A DNA stretch of 64,000 nucleotides from Flavobacteriales bacterium (GTDB taxonomy: Bacteria > Bacteroidota > Bacteroidia > NS11-12g > UBA9320): the NCBI GenBank assembly GCA_020635395.1, contig JACJZV010000002.1:682001-746000 (forward strand), in the 5' to 3' direction. The translations under genes were made by a program, and so were the position numbers. Position 1 is the stretch's first letter. Every line of letters begins with the position of its first letter. This document shows, piece by piece, positions 45,402 to 55,111 of the stretch. The notes beneath the pieces were generated by a model. It was not told the DNA's origin, did not search any database, and worked only from the letters and a program-made list of their open reading frames with translations.

Positions 45402-45604
45402 CCGACCTTTAGCCGCAATTGGAAATATTGGCTGTTTTTAACCCCGTCAGTATTTCCCGAAGGGGACTCTTGATGACCTTAAAACACTTCGAAATACTTA
45501 ACCATCACTTCTTTTTATGAAGTTTTTTAAATTTGCCGTTAGAGGCACTTGTGAAAAAGGACTTCTATGGAACGGAGACGTATTAAAAACATCTGGCTTA
45601 AGGA

Positions 45605-46030
45605 ATGAACAAATTAAAAATCATATTTTTAAGTGTAATAATTACTCCTCTAATGATTTTAATTATCTATTTGCTTTGGAGTTATAATTACTACAAACCT
45701 GGAGAAAATGACTCATTCAATTTGAAAGTTGGTGAGGAATTTTCTGTTAAACTCTATGAAAATCCTTCAACGGGATATTCTAATTGTGTGTTGAATGAAA
45801 ATTCTGTTGGTTGTATTGAAAAAGTCAAACAATACTATGAACCTGACTGGAATCCATTTAAACAGGATGGAAAAGGCGGAGAGCTAATATTAAAATTTAA
45901 GGCAGTGAAAACAGGAATCGATACCATAAGAATAAGCAAATGTCCGACAGGCAGGGAACACAAAACTTGTAAAGATTACAGTGTAAATTCCTCTCAAATT
46001 GATAATGAATTTTATGTTTTGGTGGAATAG
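45605..46030 (+). CDS. Chagasin-type (I42) cysteine protease inhibitor homologue
   Basis: 141 residues. A single N-terminal membrane anchor or signal (about 5-26) is followed by an Ig-like domain. The first inhibitory loop is present as N-P-S-T-G-Y (53-58) and the second as G-K-G-G (89-92), followed by the strand E-L-I-L-K-F-K-A. The third loop (R-P-W in chagasin) is not conserved; R-I-S-K-C-P stands in that region. Chagasin-family proteins block papain-like proteases. Here it would face the periplasm or outside. No papain-like protease is nearby. About 200 nt upstream hold no gene I can support. Confidence 0.75.
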   Translation: MNKLKIIFLSVIITPLMILIIYLLWSYNYYKPGENDSFNLKVGEEFSVKLYENPSTGYSNCVLNENSVGCIEKVKQYYEPDWNPFKQDGKGGELILKFKAVKTGIDTIRISKCPTGREHKTCKDYSVNSSQIDNEFYVLVE

Positions 46031-46137
46031 AAGGTGACACTATGAGATAACCTTGAGCAGCACGTTAATGCATCTTTCGATGCAGGTCAGCATTATTTAG
46101 GGTTAGTCATGAACAATTTTTCTCTACTTCCCTTCAC

Positions 46138-46167
46138 AAAAAAATGCCAAGTCTCCCGACTTGGCAT
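46138..46167 (-). terminator. Terminator downstream of the alpha-2-macroglobulin gene
   Basis: 10-bp perfect stem ATGCCAAGTC / GACTTGGCAT (46144-46153 with 46158-46167), 4-nt loop, and on the minus strand a run of seven T (46138-46144). It lies 45 nt after the A2M stop codon. Confidence 0.85.
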
Positions 46168-46211
46168 GTGACTAAATAAAAAGGTACGAAGTAATATTTA
46201 AAAAAAATTTG

Positions 46212-49200
46212 TCAGTTAACGCCCGCTGCCAGTTTGTTTACCACCTCTACCCATCCGCCCGGCTCGGTGGCCAGCACACTGTGGTCGTACATATTTTCTA
46301 CCGAAATGGTTGGTTGAAAAAAGGTGCCGTTGTAGGTGGCTGTTAGCGGAACTTCAATGGTTTTGCTCAAATCTCTGTTCAAATCGAAATAGGTGTATAT
46401 CCTGTCATCTTTGATGTCTTGATAATCCACCCCTTCCAAATCACCAAACATGCGGTTGTTTTGTATTTCCCAACCCGCCGGAACCATAAAACTCAATGCC
46501 AAATCTCGCTGCTCCATGTAGCTTTTGTTTTGCACTGTTATTCGGGCTTTAAACTCTGTCCCTTTCGGAATTTTATTTGGGTCGAGCCGATTTCCTTCAT
46601 AATCAAAATAGGCCACATTTAGGCTCATTTTATTGCTGATTTTGGTAGTGTCGGCTTGCATTGGCACATACGATTTTACCACTCTTACAAATAACATATT
46701 CGACCCCGTGTTGCTTATTTCCAACGTTTGAGTCGTTCTTGCTGCATTATTAGCCAACACCTTGCTGTACATCGGTTTGGCGGTTGCTATTTTATCAGAA
46801 CTATTTTGATGATTAACCACAAATTTCATTTCGCCGGTAGCGTTGTTTTTCCTGTAATATTTCTGAATTGCAATTAAACTGTAGGCGGTTTCTTGGGTGC
46901 TAAGCCAAGAGCTGGATGCCAAACTTTTTGCAATTTCTTTGGCCAACATGCCTGACTGATTTTCCTTGTTTAAAAGTGTCAACGTCTCCAAAATCATGGC
47001 TTTATCCCTTAATTCCGAGCCATAGGTGTAGCCATGCGAAGCATATTTATTCGGGGTTATTTCCACCTGATTTATTAAATTTTGAGCCACTTCGGGCATT
47101 CCGGCAATAGCATAAGCAGCAGCCAATCTCCATTTGGCAGTACCACTCAAGTTGGGCATTTCTCTAAAACGATTCATTGCCGCTATTTCAGGCTTTCCGT
47201 TTAGTGCCAGAGTGTAAAGTCTGTAGGCTTGTATCAACTGGGCGGATTCATCGGTGGAGTTATAACTTATGGCTCGATCTTTTTGATAGTTTGCCCAGTT
47301 TTTCATAAAATTGGCATCCACCTGATAGCCTTTATCTTTGGCCAATACCAAAAAATGACCGGCATAGTTTGTTCCCCATTCATTTTCGGTGGATGCCCCC
47401 GGCCAATAACCGAATCCTCCGGAGTTGGTTTGAAACAACTTTAGTCGTTGAATGGCAGCCTGAATATTTTGAGAAGCCTTTACTTGCTCATTTTCTGTTA
47501 AGCTAAGCAATTCATTTACAAATAGTTGTGCAAAAACGGAACTGGTGGTTTGCTCCACACAACCATGCGGATAGCGTAGCAACTCATTTAGTCTGTGGTT
47601 TAAATTTAATGGCGGCAAGGCCGATACCTCCACAATGGCCATATTGGTGCCATCAATACCCGAAAGTTGAATTTGTGTACTTAATTTTTTGCCTTTTTCC
47701 AAGGCAAATTCTTGCACGTCTGTAACCCGTGGGTTTGGTGTTCTTATCTCAATTTCTATTGTTTGTGTGGCTATTTCGTTTCCATATTTAGCTGTTATTT
47801 CCACTTTGGCAATACCCACCTTTTCGGCCACTCTGGCTTTAAAGAAAACGGTTTCGTCTCCTTGTTGTGCAAAATCAATGGTTTTAGTAGTGCTTCCATC
47901 AATCGTAAGATTATTGGATACTTTTACATCTACTTTCACTTGCTTTTTACCCTCTGTTATAGCAAAAACCGTGGCCGGAATTTCAATACTCTCCCCCGGA
48001 CTAATTACCCGTGGCATGGTGGCCAGCACCATAATGGGTTTTTTAACCTTTACCGATTTCTCGGCTTTCCCATAGGCATTTTCTTGTCGTGCAATTACCA
48101 TTACTCGCACAGCACCAATATATTCCCCCAACTGCAATCCGTGTTTTACAGATTGACCAGGGTTTAAATGGAATGGCCCTAAAAACTTTACAGTGGGTTT
48201 AAATCGATTGGCTTTGTGTGCCGATTCATCTAATGCTCCGGCCTCGTCTCCTCCTACACTCAACACATTGCCGTATTTGCCGGCATAGCCACCCATCACG
48301 TCATCATACAAATCCCAAGTTTTAACTCCCAATGCCTGTTTTTGATAGAAATATTCCCACAAATCGGGGGTTGAAAAATGTGTCAAATCCAGTAAACCTT
48401 CATCCACTACCGCCAATGTATAAGTCATTGCCTTTCCATTTTTTTCGCTTACCGTTATATTTTCTTTTCTGTCCGGTCTTATTTCGTCTTTTACCGTCAA
48501 AACAGGGTCGAGGTGTGTATTTTTGTCTTCCACACTAATGGGTAAAATTCCATAAAGTCGCATGGGCAAGTCGTTCTCTTCATTTTTATAGCTCTGCAAA
48601 TAGCTGACATGCACATATACATTAGGAGCCATTTCTTTGGTAGTTTTAAACGTAAAATGACTTTCTCCACTGCTACCATCCACCCAAAACTTTTTCAAAA
48701 CCGATGTGCCATTTTCGATACACACCAAAGCCTTGCCAGAGCTGCTGCTTGGTATGGTTATTTGCACCGTTTCATTGGTGTTATATACCGTTTTGTTGCT
48801 CGATAATTCGATGGTTTTGGCTTGATCTGTTTTATTTCGATTTGTTCGTCGCCAATAAGGATAATCCACATAAAACAACGAGGAACTTGTGTGGTTTGAT
48901 TTTAAATCTTTTACCACCATAACAAACCGACCCCAATTTGGATATGGCAGTTTGAAAGGAACATTTGCAATACCGTTTGAAGCAGTCGTTAAAACAGTAT
49001 CTATCGCGGGCATCAAACTGTTGGATTGCATGTAGGCAGTGGCATCGCCATTGTTATCCCACCACCATCGCCAGTCAATTTTATACACCTTCACTTCCAG
49101 CTTTGAACCACCAATTGCATCACCTTTGTTAGATACATTGGCTATTCTAAAAACATACTTTTTGTCGGTTTCCAACCATGTATCATCATCCGTTTCGGGC

Positions 49201-51674
49201 ATTTCCAAACCTGCATAACTGTCGAAAGCCATGAACGGATAGGTGGCATAATCCTGACTAAAATTGCCTCCTTTTTCGAAAACTTTGGTAAGCAAATCGA
49301 CATTTAATGTGCCATTACTCCGTTCGTTTAGTTGCATTTTTGGTGCAAAAACCACCTGCCCGTTTTCGTCCAAATTACCTTCCGAAAGCAATACTTCTTC
49401 TGTATTTCGGGCCTTTGTAAAATCCTCAAAATTGAATTTTTTAAATTTCTCGAAAATGGTTTTTGTTGGTCTAATTCTCGCCTTCACGTTATACGCCAAT
49501 CCCGGCGATTTTGCTCCGTGCAGCCACTCTGAAGTAATGGTAATCTTGTTTTCTTTGCCCCTTTGCAGTACGTCATTCAATACCGCTATTTTTAATTTTA
49601 ACCTATTTGGTTTAACGGTTTCGATGGCCAATGTTCGGTAAAATGATTTTCCGCCAACGGTTACTTTGGCCGAATAATTTCCGGTGATGGCCGAGGCCAG
49701 TGTAGCTGTTCTAAAATCATAAATTGAGCCTACCGAGTGGATTTTCACACTTTTCTTTATTACCTGTCCATGAGGGTTTGACAATTCAAAAGAAACGGGA
49801 ACATTGGCAGGTAGTTGGTTGTTTTTGTCTTCCAAAACAAAGCAGACATAGATGCTATCTCCGGGTCGCCACACACCTCTTTCAGTATAAATTTTCCCAT
49901 TAAATCCTTCATTTATTACCCCGTCAACTTCAAATTTGGAGGTGGAATTATTTCTTCCGTCGGAAATTTTTAAATACCCTTTTTGTTTACCACTTGAGGC
50001 CATAACTAAATAAGCATCGTCGGTATTTCCCACAGTGGCCATACCCATTTGGTCGGTGGTAGCCGATTTTAACTTGATGTTTTGGTAATCAAAAAATTCC
50101 ACTTTTACATTGGCCATTGGCTGTGCTGAAGCAAGATTATTTACAAACACATGGGTTTTACCGTCATTTCCTTTTTTGGCAATTATACCCACATCCGATG
50201 CCAAAATATTTCGTGCAACTGCTCCAGAATAATAAAACGAATTATCGCAGGGGTAATAATTAATCAGGTTGTAATTGTTGCCGCTGTAGTAGTGATAATA
50301 CATGGCATCATCGTCTATTGCATGGTCTTCTTCCCCTTCCGAACATTCAAAAAAAGTGTAGCTTCTTCTAAAACCAATCATCACTCGGTAGATGGCTCCA
50401 GGCTCTTTTTGAATGTATTTATTGATGTTTAGCGTATATCGAACCCATTCGTTTTCGAGTGGTTTTTTGTTTTGATTTAATTCTACTTTGCCTTCATAAA
50501 TTAATTTCCCTACTCTTTTTAGCTCGCCATTTTCTTCCAAATCGTTTATCTGCAAAAACTGCGGTATGTTTTGTTCATGAATTCTGAAAATCCAAACATC
50601 AACGGCTTTTAAGCCCATTGCTTCAAACGGGAAAACTACTCCTTTGGCATCTGGCACAATGGTTCCGGCACCTACCATGCGAAGTTTGGGTTTGGGTTTT
50701 TCGAAATATACTTCTCGTATCAAATCGTTTTGCAATGTTTTTCCCGCATAGTTTTTTATGGATTTGATAAATTTTAACCTATGTTCTCCTATCAACCCTT
50801 TTTGAGGAAAAATGGTCATTTTGTTTCCATTTACTTCATAATTTTCAATCGACTGACTATCGAGTTCTACCAACCCAATAAAACTTTGCATTTCGCTCAA
50901 ACTTTCCGAAAAAAAGACATGTATTTTTTGGTCGGGTTCATTAATAATTTCTACTGTTTCCACACGGAAAATGCCCATACCAGGCACCAACACTTCGTTT
51001 TTTAGTTGCGTTGCACACTCCATTGGTTTTCCGTTTAGCTCCAGTATTACTTTACCCATCTCTGACCCTCGTTCTAAACTATCTATTTCAAATCGAAATT
51101 TTTGACTGCCAACCTCATACCAGTCAATTTTTTGACTTTTTCCTTTGTATTGTGCAGTTAAACATTGCTTTATTGTTTCCAGATTTTCATCATCACTTGT
51201 GGTAATTTCTCCGGTTAATTTTCGCAATTTGGGGTTGTTGTCAGCATAGGTTTGCAAACCACTTACGTGAAGGTTTATTTCTGGTTTTTTTGTTTCGAAC
51301 CTAAATGGAAAACGCTTCAGGTCTCTTTTTACATTTTTGATTTCACCATAATGAAAAACGGCTTGATAAACAGTGCCTCTTTTGAGCTTTTCATTGGGTT
51401 TGAATACAATGGTTCTATTATTCCGCCATTCGGCAGTACCTTTTATTGTCGGTTCAAAATCGAATAATTCTGTGGGTTTTATTTTGTCCTTTTTATTGTC
51501 TTTTACGGCTTCGTTCAGAACAATGATTATTTCCGCATCGCGTTCAACAAAACCTGTGGTGTAGGCCGATATGTGATTAATAAACTCAGGGTTGTAAACC
51601 GGAAATTTTTTAGAATTGGTGCAGGCCGAAAAAATGCCGACCAGCAATACGATAATTTGAATCTTTGAACGCAT
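46212..51674 (-). CDS. Alpha-2-macroglobulin family lipoprotein
   Basis: 1,820 residues. Lipoprotein signal ending I-F-S-A-C (Cys18). A series of MG beta-sandwich domains (about 30-1000), including the bait-region neighbourhood, then the central A2M domain with Y-A-G-K-Y-G-N-V-L and V-K-F-L-G-P-F. The thioester motif is G-C-V-E-Q with Cys1372, in the alpha/alpha toroid domain (about 1350-1650: G-G-F-G-Y-W-P-G, then A-T-A-Y-A-type helices). A C-terminal receptor-like domain completes the family layout. Bacterial A2Ms trap attacking proteases in the periplasm through the thioester. E. coli pairs A2M with PBP1c; no pbpC is adjacent here. Confidence 0.95.
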   Translation of the reverse strand: MRSKIQIIVLLVGIFSACTNSKKFPVYNPEFINHISAYTTGFVERDAEIIIVLNEAVKDNKKDKIKPTELFDFEPTIKGTAEWRNNRTIVFKPNEKLKRGTVYQAVFHYGEIKNVKRDLKRFPFRFETKKPEINLHVSGLQTYADNNPKLRKLTGEITTSDDENLETIKQCLTAQYKGKSQKIDWYEVGSQKFRFEIDSLERGSEMGKVILELNGKPMECATQLKNEVLVPGMGIFRVETVEIINEPDQKIHVFFSESLSEMQSFIGLVELDSQSIENYEVNGNKMTIFPQKGLIGEHRLKFIKSIKNYAGKTLQNDLIREVYFEKPKPKLRMVGAGTIVPDAKGVVFPFEAMGLKAVDVWIFRIHEQNIPQFLQINDLEENGELKRVGKLIYEGKVELNQNKKPLENEWVRYTLNINKYIQKEPGAIYRVMIGFRRSYTFFECSEGEEDHAIDDDAMYYHYYSGNNYNLINYYPCDNSFYYSGAVARNILASDVGIIAKKGNDGKTHVFVNNLASAQPMANVKVEFFDYQNIKLKSATTDQMGMATVGNTDDAYLVMASSGKQKGYLKISDGRNNSTSKFEVDGVINEGFNGKIYTERGVWRPGDSIYVCFVLEDKNNQLPANVPVSFELSNPHGQVIKKSVKIHSVGSIYDFRTATLASAITGNYSAKVTVGGKSFYRTLAIETVKPNRLKLKIAVLNDVLQRGKENKITITSEWLHGAKSPGLAYNVKARIRPTKTIFEKFKKFNFEDFTKARNTEEVLLSEGNLDENGQVVFAPKMQLNERSNGTLNVDLLTKVFEKGGNFSQDYATYPFMAFDSYAGLEMPETDDDTWLETDKKYVFRIANVSNKGDAIGGSKLEVKVYKIDWRWWWDNNGDATAYMQSNSLMPAIDTVLTTASNGIANVPFKLPYPNWGRFVMVVKDLKSNHTSSSLFYVDYPYWRRTNRNKTDQAKTIELSSNKTVYNTNETVQITIPSSSSGKALVCIENGTSVLKKFWVDGSSGESHFTFKTTKEMAPNVYVHVSYLQSYKNEENDLPMRLYGILPISVEDKNTHLDPVLTVKDEIRPDRKENITVSEKNGKAMTYTLAVVDEGLLDLTHFSTPDLWEYFYQKQALGVKTWDLYDDVMGGYAGKYGNVLSVGGDEAGALDESAHKANRFKPTVKFLGPFHLNPGQSVKHGLQLGEYIGAVRVMVIARQENAYGKAEKSVKVKKPIMVLATMPRVISPGESIEIPATVFAITEGKKQVKVDVKVSNNLTIDGSTTKTIDFAQQGDETVFFKARVAEKVGIAKVEITAKYGNEIATQTIEIEIRTPNPRVTDVQEFALEKGKKLSTQIQLSGIDGTNMAIVEVSALPPLNLNHRLNELLRYPHGCVEQTTSSVFAQLFVNELLSLTENEQVKASQNIQAAIQRLKLFQTNSGGFGYWPGASTENEWGTNYAGHFLVLAKDKGYQVDANFMKNWANYQKDRAISYNSTDESAQLIQAYRLYTLALNGKPEIAAMNRFREMPNLSGTAKWRLAAAYAIAGMPEVAQNLINQVEITPNKYASHGYTYGSELRDKAMILETLTLLNKENQSGMLAKEIAKSLASSSWLSTQETAYSLIAIQKYYRKNNATGEMKFVVNHQNSSDKIATAKPMYSKVLANNAARTTQTLEISNTGSNMLFVRVVKSYVPMQADTTKISNKMSLNVAYFDYEGNRLDPNKIPKGTEFKARITVQNKSYMEQRDLALSFMVPAGWEIQNNRMFGDLEGVDYQDIKDDRIYTYFDLNRDLSKTIEVPLTATYNGTFFQPTISVENMYDHSVLATEPGGWVEVVNKLAAGVN

Positions 51675-51798
51675 AGCAAAACTCTTTTTTGATGGTTCAA
51701 TTTTAAAACCATGCGTTTTGCCAGTTGGCCAAATACTATTTACCGTATTGGCCTATTTATTTTTCGCATTAAAACATCAATTTTTTGGAAAAACGGAC

Positions 51799-52692
51799 TT
51801 ATAGCCTTGATAAGCGTCCATTTCCGATGGCCTTTGATAGACCTATTTGAAAAAAAACATAACTATCTTTTACACTTGGATTTCCACGGCGAGAGCCAGC
51901 CGGATAGGCATCATTACCTCGGTAACTGAGCTTTGAAGCAAGGGTATTTTCGCTTCCGGTAAGTTTGTAAAAATCTGGATAATTACTGCTCACATCATCA
52001 ATATAATCGGTGGTGGTGTATCGATAAACTGCCTCTAAAAAAAGAGTTGTTCGGCTGCTAAGTCCAAACCGAAATCCCCCACCTACGGGCAGGCATGCTG
52101 CCACAATAGAATAGGTTTTTGAATTGGGAATTAAACCCTGTCCTTCTGTACCCACCTGCCTAAGATTGTATTTTTTACCTTCGTATTTGGTGGTTGGGTT
52201 GTAATAAAAAAGTCCGGCACCCAAAGCCACATAATATTCCACAAAGCTCTTTTTATTATTAAATTTAAAATTTTTGTACCACAATCGGGTTTCGGCTATA
52301 ACCGATGCTTCGACAATGTTTGTAGAGAATTGAAGGTTTCGAGCGTGTTGCCATATTTTGGCCGACTTGCTGTCGTCTTGGTTAATGCGGGTATAGCTCA
52401 ATTGGCTGTTTATGGCCAGCCAGCCCAAAATGTTTTGCTTAATACCAATGCGAACCACAGGCCGCAGGTTTTTCATATCAAATTCATCGGTTCCAAACGA
52501 AGCTCCACCAAGTTGTTTGCCACCCATATCGCCAAAATAATGACAAGTTCCAATTCCGTAAACTGCTTCTTTCTTCCATTTAAGGTAGGTGGTTTGAGCA
52601 TGGCAAACGCCCGATCCGCTTGCAAAAATTAGAAAAACACAAAGCGTGTTTTTACTAATTTCCCTTAAAAACCTTTTTTGTATAAACCTCAC
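51799..52692 (-). CDS. Outer-membrane beta-barrel protein (DUF6089-like)
   Basis: About 297 residues from a GTG at 52692, giving a 38-nt overlap with the upstream gene; a TTG at 52716 is an alternative. The signal peptide ends V-C-H-A-Q. The body shows alternating aromatic strands: Y-G-I-G-T-C-H-Y-F-G-D-M-G near the start, L-G-A-G-L-F-Y-Y-N-P-T, L-P-V-G-G-G-F-R-F-G and the characteristic Y-R-Y-T-T-T-D-Y-I-D-D-V-S-S-N-Y near the end, with Asn-Pro-Ser-Val-Lys-Asp and a final strand F-F-Q-I-G-L-S-K-A. This is the pattern of DUF6089 barrel proteins of Bacteroidota. Function unknown; start uncertain. Confidence 0.75.
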   Translation of the reverse strand: MRFIQKRFLREISKNTLCVFLIFASGSGVCHAQTTYLKWKKEAVYGIGTCHYFGDMGGKQLGGASFGTDEFDMKNLRPVVRIGIKQNILGWLAINSQLSYTRINQDDSKSAKIWQHARNLQFSTNIVEASVIAETRLWYKNFKFNNKKSFVEYYVALGAGLFYYNPTTKYEGKKYNLRQVGTEGQGLIPNSKTYSIVAACLPVGGGFRFGLSSRTTLFLEAVYRYTTTDYIDDVSSNYPDFYKLTGSENTLASKLSYRGNDAYPAGSRRGNPSVKDSYVFFQIGLSKAIGNGRLSRL

Positions 52693-53956
52693 CCGACTCA
52701 AGAATAATTTGTACAAAATACACGGATTTTGAAAGGTTTTGAGTGTTTATCAAAAAACCATTCTCCACAGCAGTATTTGCATTGTCCAAAATTGTTTGTC
52801 CCATGGCGTTTATAAGGTTTACGGTTTTTATTTTTTGATTTGATGTGGTAGAAATTTCCCAATTTCCTTCTGCTACGATGCTTATTGAAACTTCGTCTTT
52901 TTTGTGTTGAGCAATTCCAACGTCTCCTTTTTGTACCTCCAAGTCCAAAAACACGGGCAGGTGGTCGCTCATTTCGTAAAGTGCTGTAGCCACTTCGGCT
53001 GGCACACTATTGTTTGTGGGGTTTAACACATCACCATTAAACCTGCGGCTATCTTGCCCCAAGGCAGTATAACTTCCGTTGATATATTTTATTCGATATG
53101 TATTGTTTTTTACCTCTTTACCAATCAAAACAAAATCGAATCTATCATCCATACCGCCACTGCTAAAGCAGCCACCTCGTGTGTCGCTGTTATGAGTGCT
53201 TTGGGTGTGAAGGTTTGCATAATTGCTGTTGTTATTCCAACCGCCTGGAGCATCTTTGGGGTCGTAAAACCGAATATCTGCCACGCTATGATTGGTAAGG
53301 TTTTGGTAGCATTGCTCGCTGCTTGACTGAATATTGAAATCACCCGTAAAGAAATAACTATGGTCAAAATGATTGTTTTTTAAATAATCCATGGCTGCTT
53401 CCGTCATCTCGGCTCGCTCCGTTTGGTCGGCACTAGTGCTTCCAGCTTTTAGATGGGCTACAAAAACCGTCATAAAAACAGTATCGCCTTTGGCTAAATC
53501 AATCGGTCGATTTACATAAAGCGTATATGCATCCACCACCCGCACAAGGTTGGCTCCGCTCAAATTTTTTGATATAATTTCCTGATTGTGCAACACCAAT
53601 TTTTGCTTGTTATAAAAAAGCATATTGGTCAAGCTGCTAAAACTATTGTTCGTAAATTCGGCTTGCTCAAAATGGGTTACTCCGTTTGTATTCAATGCGT
53701 TGGTCAGAATTTTATTTGGGTTTAACCAATTGGCTCCCATTTCATTTACGGTCAAAATGTCGGGCTTTGCATGTGCAACAATGGTTTCTAAATATCCGTC
53801 CTTTTTATCGGCATTGTTGGTGCTGTTTGTGCATTGTGCCGTAGAGTTTCTGTAGTTCAAAAGGTTATAATGCATCAACCTAATGGTGTCGGATTGTGCC
53901 GCAGTTTGAAATGCCCACATGCACAAAAGACATACAATAGCTACTAATTTTTGCAT
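52655..53956 (-). CDS. Exported endonuclease/exonuclease/phosphatase-fold protein with T9SS sorting domain
   Basis: 433 residues. Signal peptide ending Q-T-A-A-Q. The EEP fold covers about 25-345: R-L-M-H-Y-N-L-L-N-Y, D-I-L-T-V-N-E-M (metal Glu), V-A-H-L-K-A-G, F-F-T-G-D-F-N-I-Q (Asp/Asn pair), R-F-D-F-V-L-I-G and the terminal S-D-H-L-P-V (catalytic Asp-His). The last ~75 residues (V-N-L-I-N-A-M-G-Q-T-I-L-D ... Y-F-V-Q-I) are a type A T9SS signal. It is probably a secreted or surface nuclease or phosphodiesterase scavenging DNA or phosphate. Its ATG is 4 nt after a TAAATTTG box. Confidence 0.9.
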   Translation of the reverse strand: MQKLVAIVCLLCMWAFQTAAQSDTIRLMHYNLLNYRNSTAQCTNSTNNADKKDGYLETIVAHAKPDILTVNEMGANWLNPNKILTNALNTNGVTHFEQAEFTNNSFSSLTNMLFYNKQKLVLHNQEIISKNLSGANLVRVVDAYTLYVNRPIDLAKGDTVFMTVFVAHLKAGSTSADQTERAEMTEAAMDYLKNNHFDHSYFFTGDFNIQSSSEQCYQNLTNHSVADIRFYDPKDAPGGWNNNSNYANLHTQSTHNSDTRGGCFSSGGMDDRFDFVLIGKEVKNNTYRIKYINGSYTALGQDSRRFNGDVLNPTNNSVPAEVATALYEMSDHLPVFLDLEVQKGDVGIAQHKKDEVSISIVAEGNWEISTTSNQKIKTVNLINAMGQTILDNANTAVENGFLINTQNLSKSVYFVQIILESGEVYTKKVFKGN

Positions 53957-53960
53957 ACTG

Positions 53961-53968
53961 CAAATTTA
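53961..53968 (-). promoter_or_regulatory. -7 box 4 nt before the exported nuclease gene
   Basis: Minus-strand TAAATTTG fits TAnnTTTG; CAGT separates it from the ATG at 53956, the same leaderless spacing as lipA and tsaB. Confidence 0.55.
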
Positions 53969-53997
53969 TTAGGCTCGGCCGAGGTTTTGGCCATGGT

Positions 53998-54621
53998 TTA
54001 GTAATAAATCCACAGTAAAATGGATTTTGAACTATTGTCGATTATTTTTTCTAGTTCTTTTAAAAAATTGGGTGAAACCGTTGGGCAACCTTCGCTCTGG
54101 CAAATGCCCATGGTTTGCTCTTCGTCGGGTACGCAACTGTGGCCATGCAGCACCACAAATCTATCAAAGGCATTGCTGTTTGATTCTTCTAAGCCATATA
54201 GTTTGTATGCGGTTCCGAATTTTCCAGTATATTTTCCTCCAACTTTATACTTGCCAAGCGAGGAGCAATTGCTGCCCGGTTCGTTGCTAAAAGCCGGTTT
54301 TGAGTTGTAAAAATCTTGACAGTGCCCGTGTGTCACCAAACCACTATTTAGCACAGAATCGTGGGACAATGATGCCACAAAAAAGCGTTTTTTGGCAGAC
54401 TTAATTCTAAGGTTAAGCATGAAAGCTACCGTAGTGTCAAACCCGTTTTTCTTACAATAATCTTTGGCTTGGGCATATTTGCTCGAATCTATTTTTGCTA
54501 ATTTTATTGGAGCATTAGTTACACTGTCTCTTGCAATATCGGCTTCATAAAAATCTTTATTTTCTGATGAGCCACACATCAGCAAAACCATCGACAAAAG
54601 TAAAATTGATGACAATTTCAT
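53998..54621 (-). CDS. Murein L,D-transpeptidase-fold lipoprotein
   Basis: 207 residues from the ATG at 54621, which starts a lipoprotein-like signal (L-L-S-M-V-L-L-M-C); the frame to 54645 adds eight residues. The catalytic half contains V-V-L-H-G-H-S-C-V-P-D and S-E-G-C-P-T-V-S-P, the His and Cys motifs of the L,D-transpeptidase catalytic domain family (YkuD_2 type), with S-S-L-G-K-Y-K-V-G before them. These proteins are thought to act on peptidoglycan peptide cross-links in the periplasm. It lies 41 nt before the nuclease gene's promoter side on the same strand. Confidence 0.88.
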   Translation of the reverse strand: MKLSSILLLSMVLLMCGSSENKDFYEADIARDSVTNAPIKLAKIDSSKYAQAKDYCKKNGFDTTVAFMLNLRIKSAKKRFFVASLSHDSVLNSGLVTHGHCQDFYNSKPAFSNEPGSNCSSLGKYKVGGKYTGKFGTAYKLYGLEESNSNAFDRFVVLHGHSCVPDEEQTMGICQSEGCPTVSPNFLKELEKIIDNSSKSILLWIYY

Positions 54622-54676
54622 TACACTATAAACTCTATGTTTCAATGGCTTAGTATCGGTCTTGAAAAAATTAATT

Positions 54677-55099
54677 TCATTGCTTCAAAATCATTTTATA
54701 GTGCTGAATTCCTGCTTCTTCAAATTGAGGCTCGATGGCCTGAAATCCATGCCTGGCGTACAAATTCATGGCGGTAAGTTGTGCGTGAAGGTAAACATAT
54801 TCTTCGGTAGGCAAATCTGCCAAAACAGCTTCCACCAGCTTGCTGCCCACGCCCAAATTTCTTGACTTTTTAAGCACAGCAAACCGCTCAAGTTTTATTC
54901 CGTTGGGTGTTTTTCTCCAACGGGCTGTACCCACCGCTTCATTATTAATTTGGGCAATAAAGTGCGTTGAACTATCCTCAAATTCATCGTATTCCAATGC
55001 CGGATCTACCTTCTGCTCCACCACAAAAACCTCGTTTCTTATTGAAAAAATTTGTTCTTTTTCGGCTTGGGTTTCTACTTTTTTTATTCTTATCTCCAT
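54677..55099 (-). CDS. GNAT-family N-acetyltransferase
   Basis: 140 residues. GNAT fold with an N-terminal I-F-S-I-R-N-E-V-F-V-V-E-Q motif (typical of the ElaA/YjcF-like subgroup), strand E-A-V-G-T-A-R-W-R, the acetyl-CoA loop S-R-N-L-G-V-G-S-K-L (R-x-x-G-x-G/A) and C-terminal A-M-N-L-Y-A-R-H-G-F. Acetyl-acceptor unknown. A TAATTTTG box (55107-55114, minus strand) ends 7 nt before the ATG. The UbiA-like gene lies 12 nt upstream, so an operon is also possible. Confidence 0.88.
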   Translation of the reverse strand: MEIRIKKVETQAEKEQIFSIRNEVFVVEQKVDPALEYDEFEDSSTHFIAQINNEAVGTARWRKTPNGIKLERFAVLKKSRNLGVGSKLVEAVLADLPTEEYVYLHAQLTAMNLYARHGFQAIEPQFEEAGIQHYKMILKQ

Positions 55100-55111
55100 T
55101 AAACTTCAAAA

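Noticed and set aside
51730..51770. Hairpin GGCCAaATAC / GTATTGGCC as a terminator
   Set aside because: No T-run on the minus strand where the flanking genes are read, and no plus-strand gene ends upstream.
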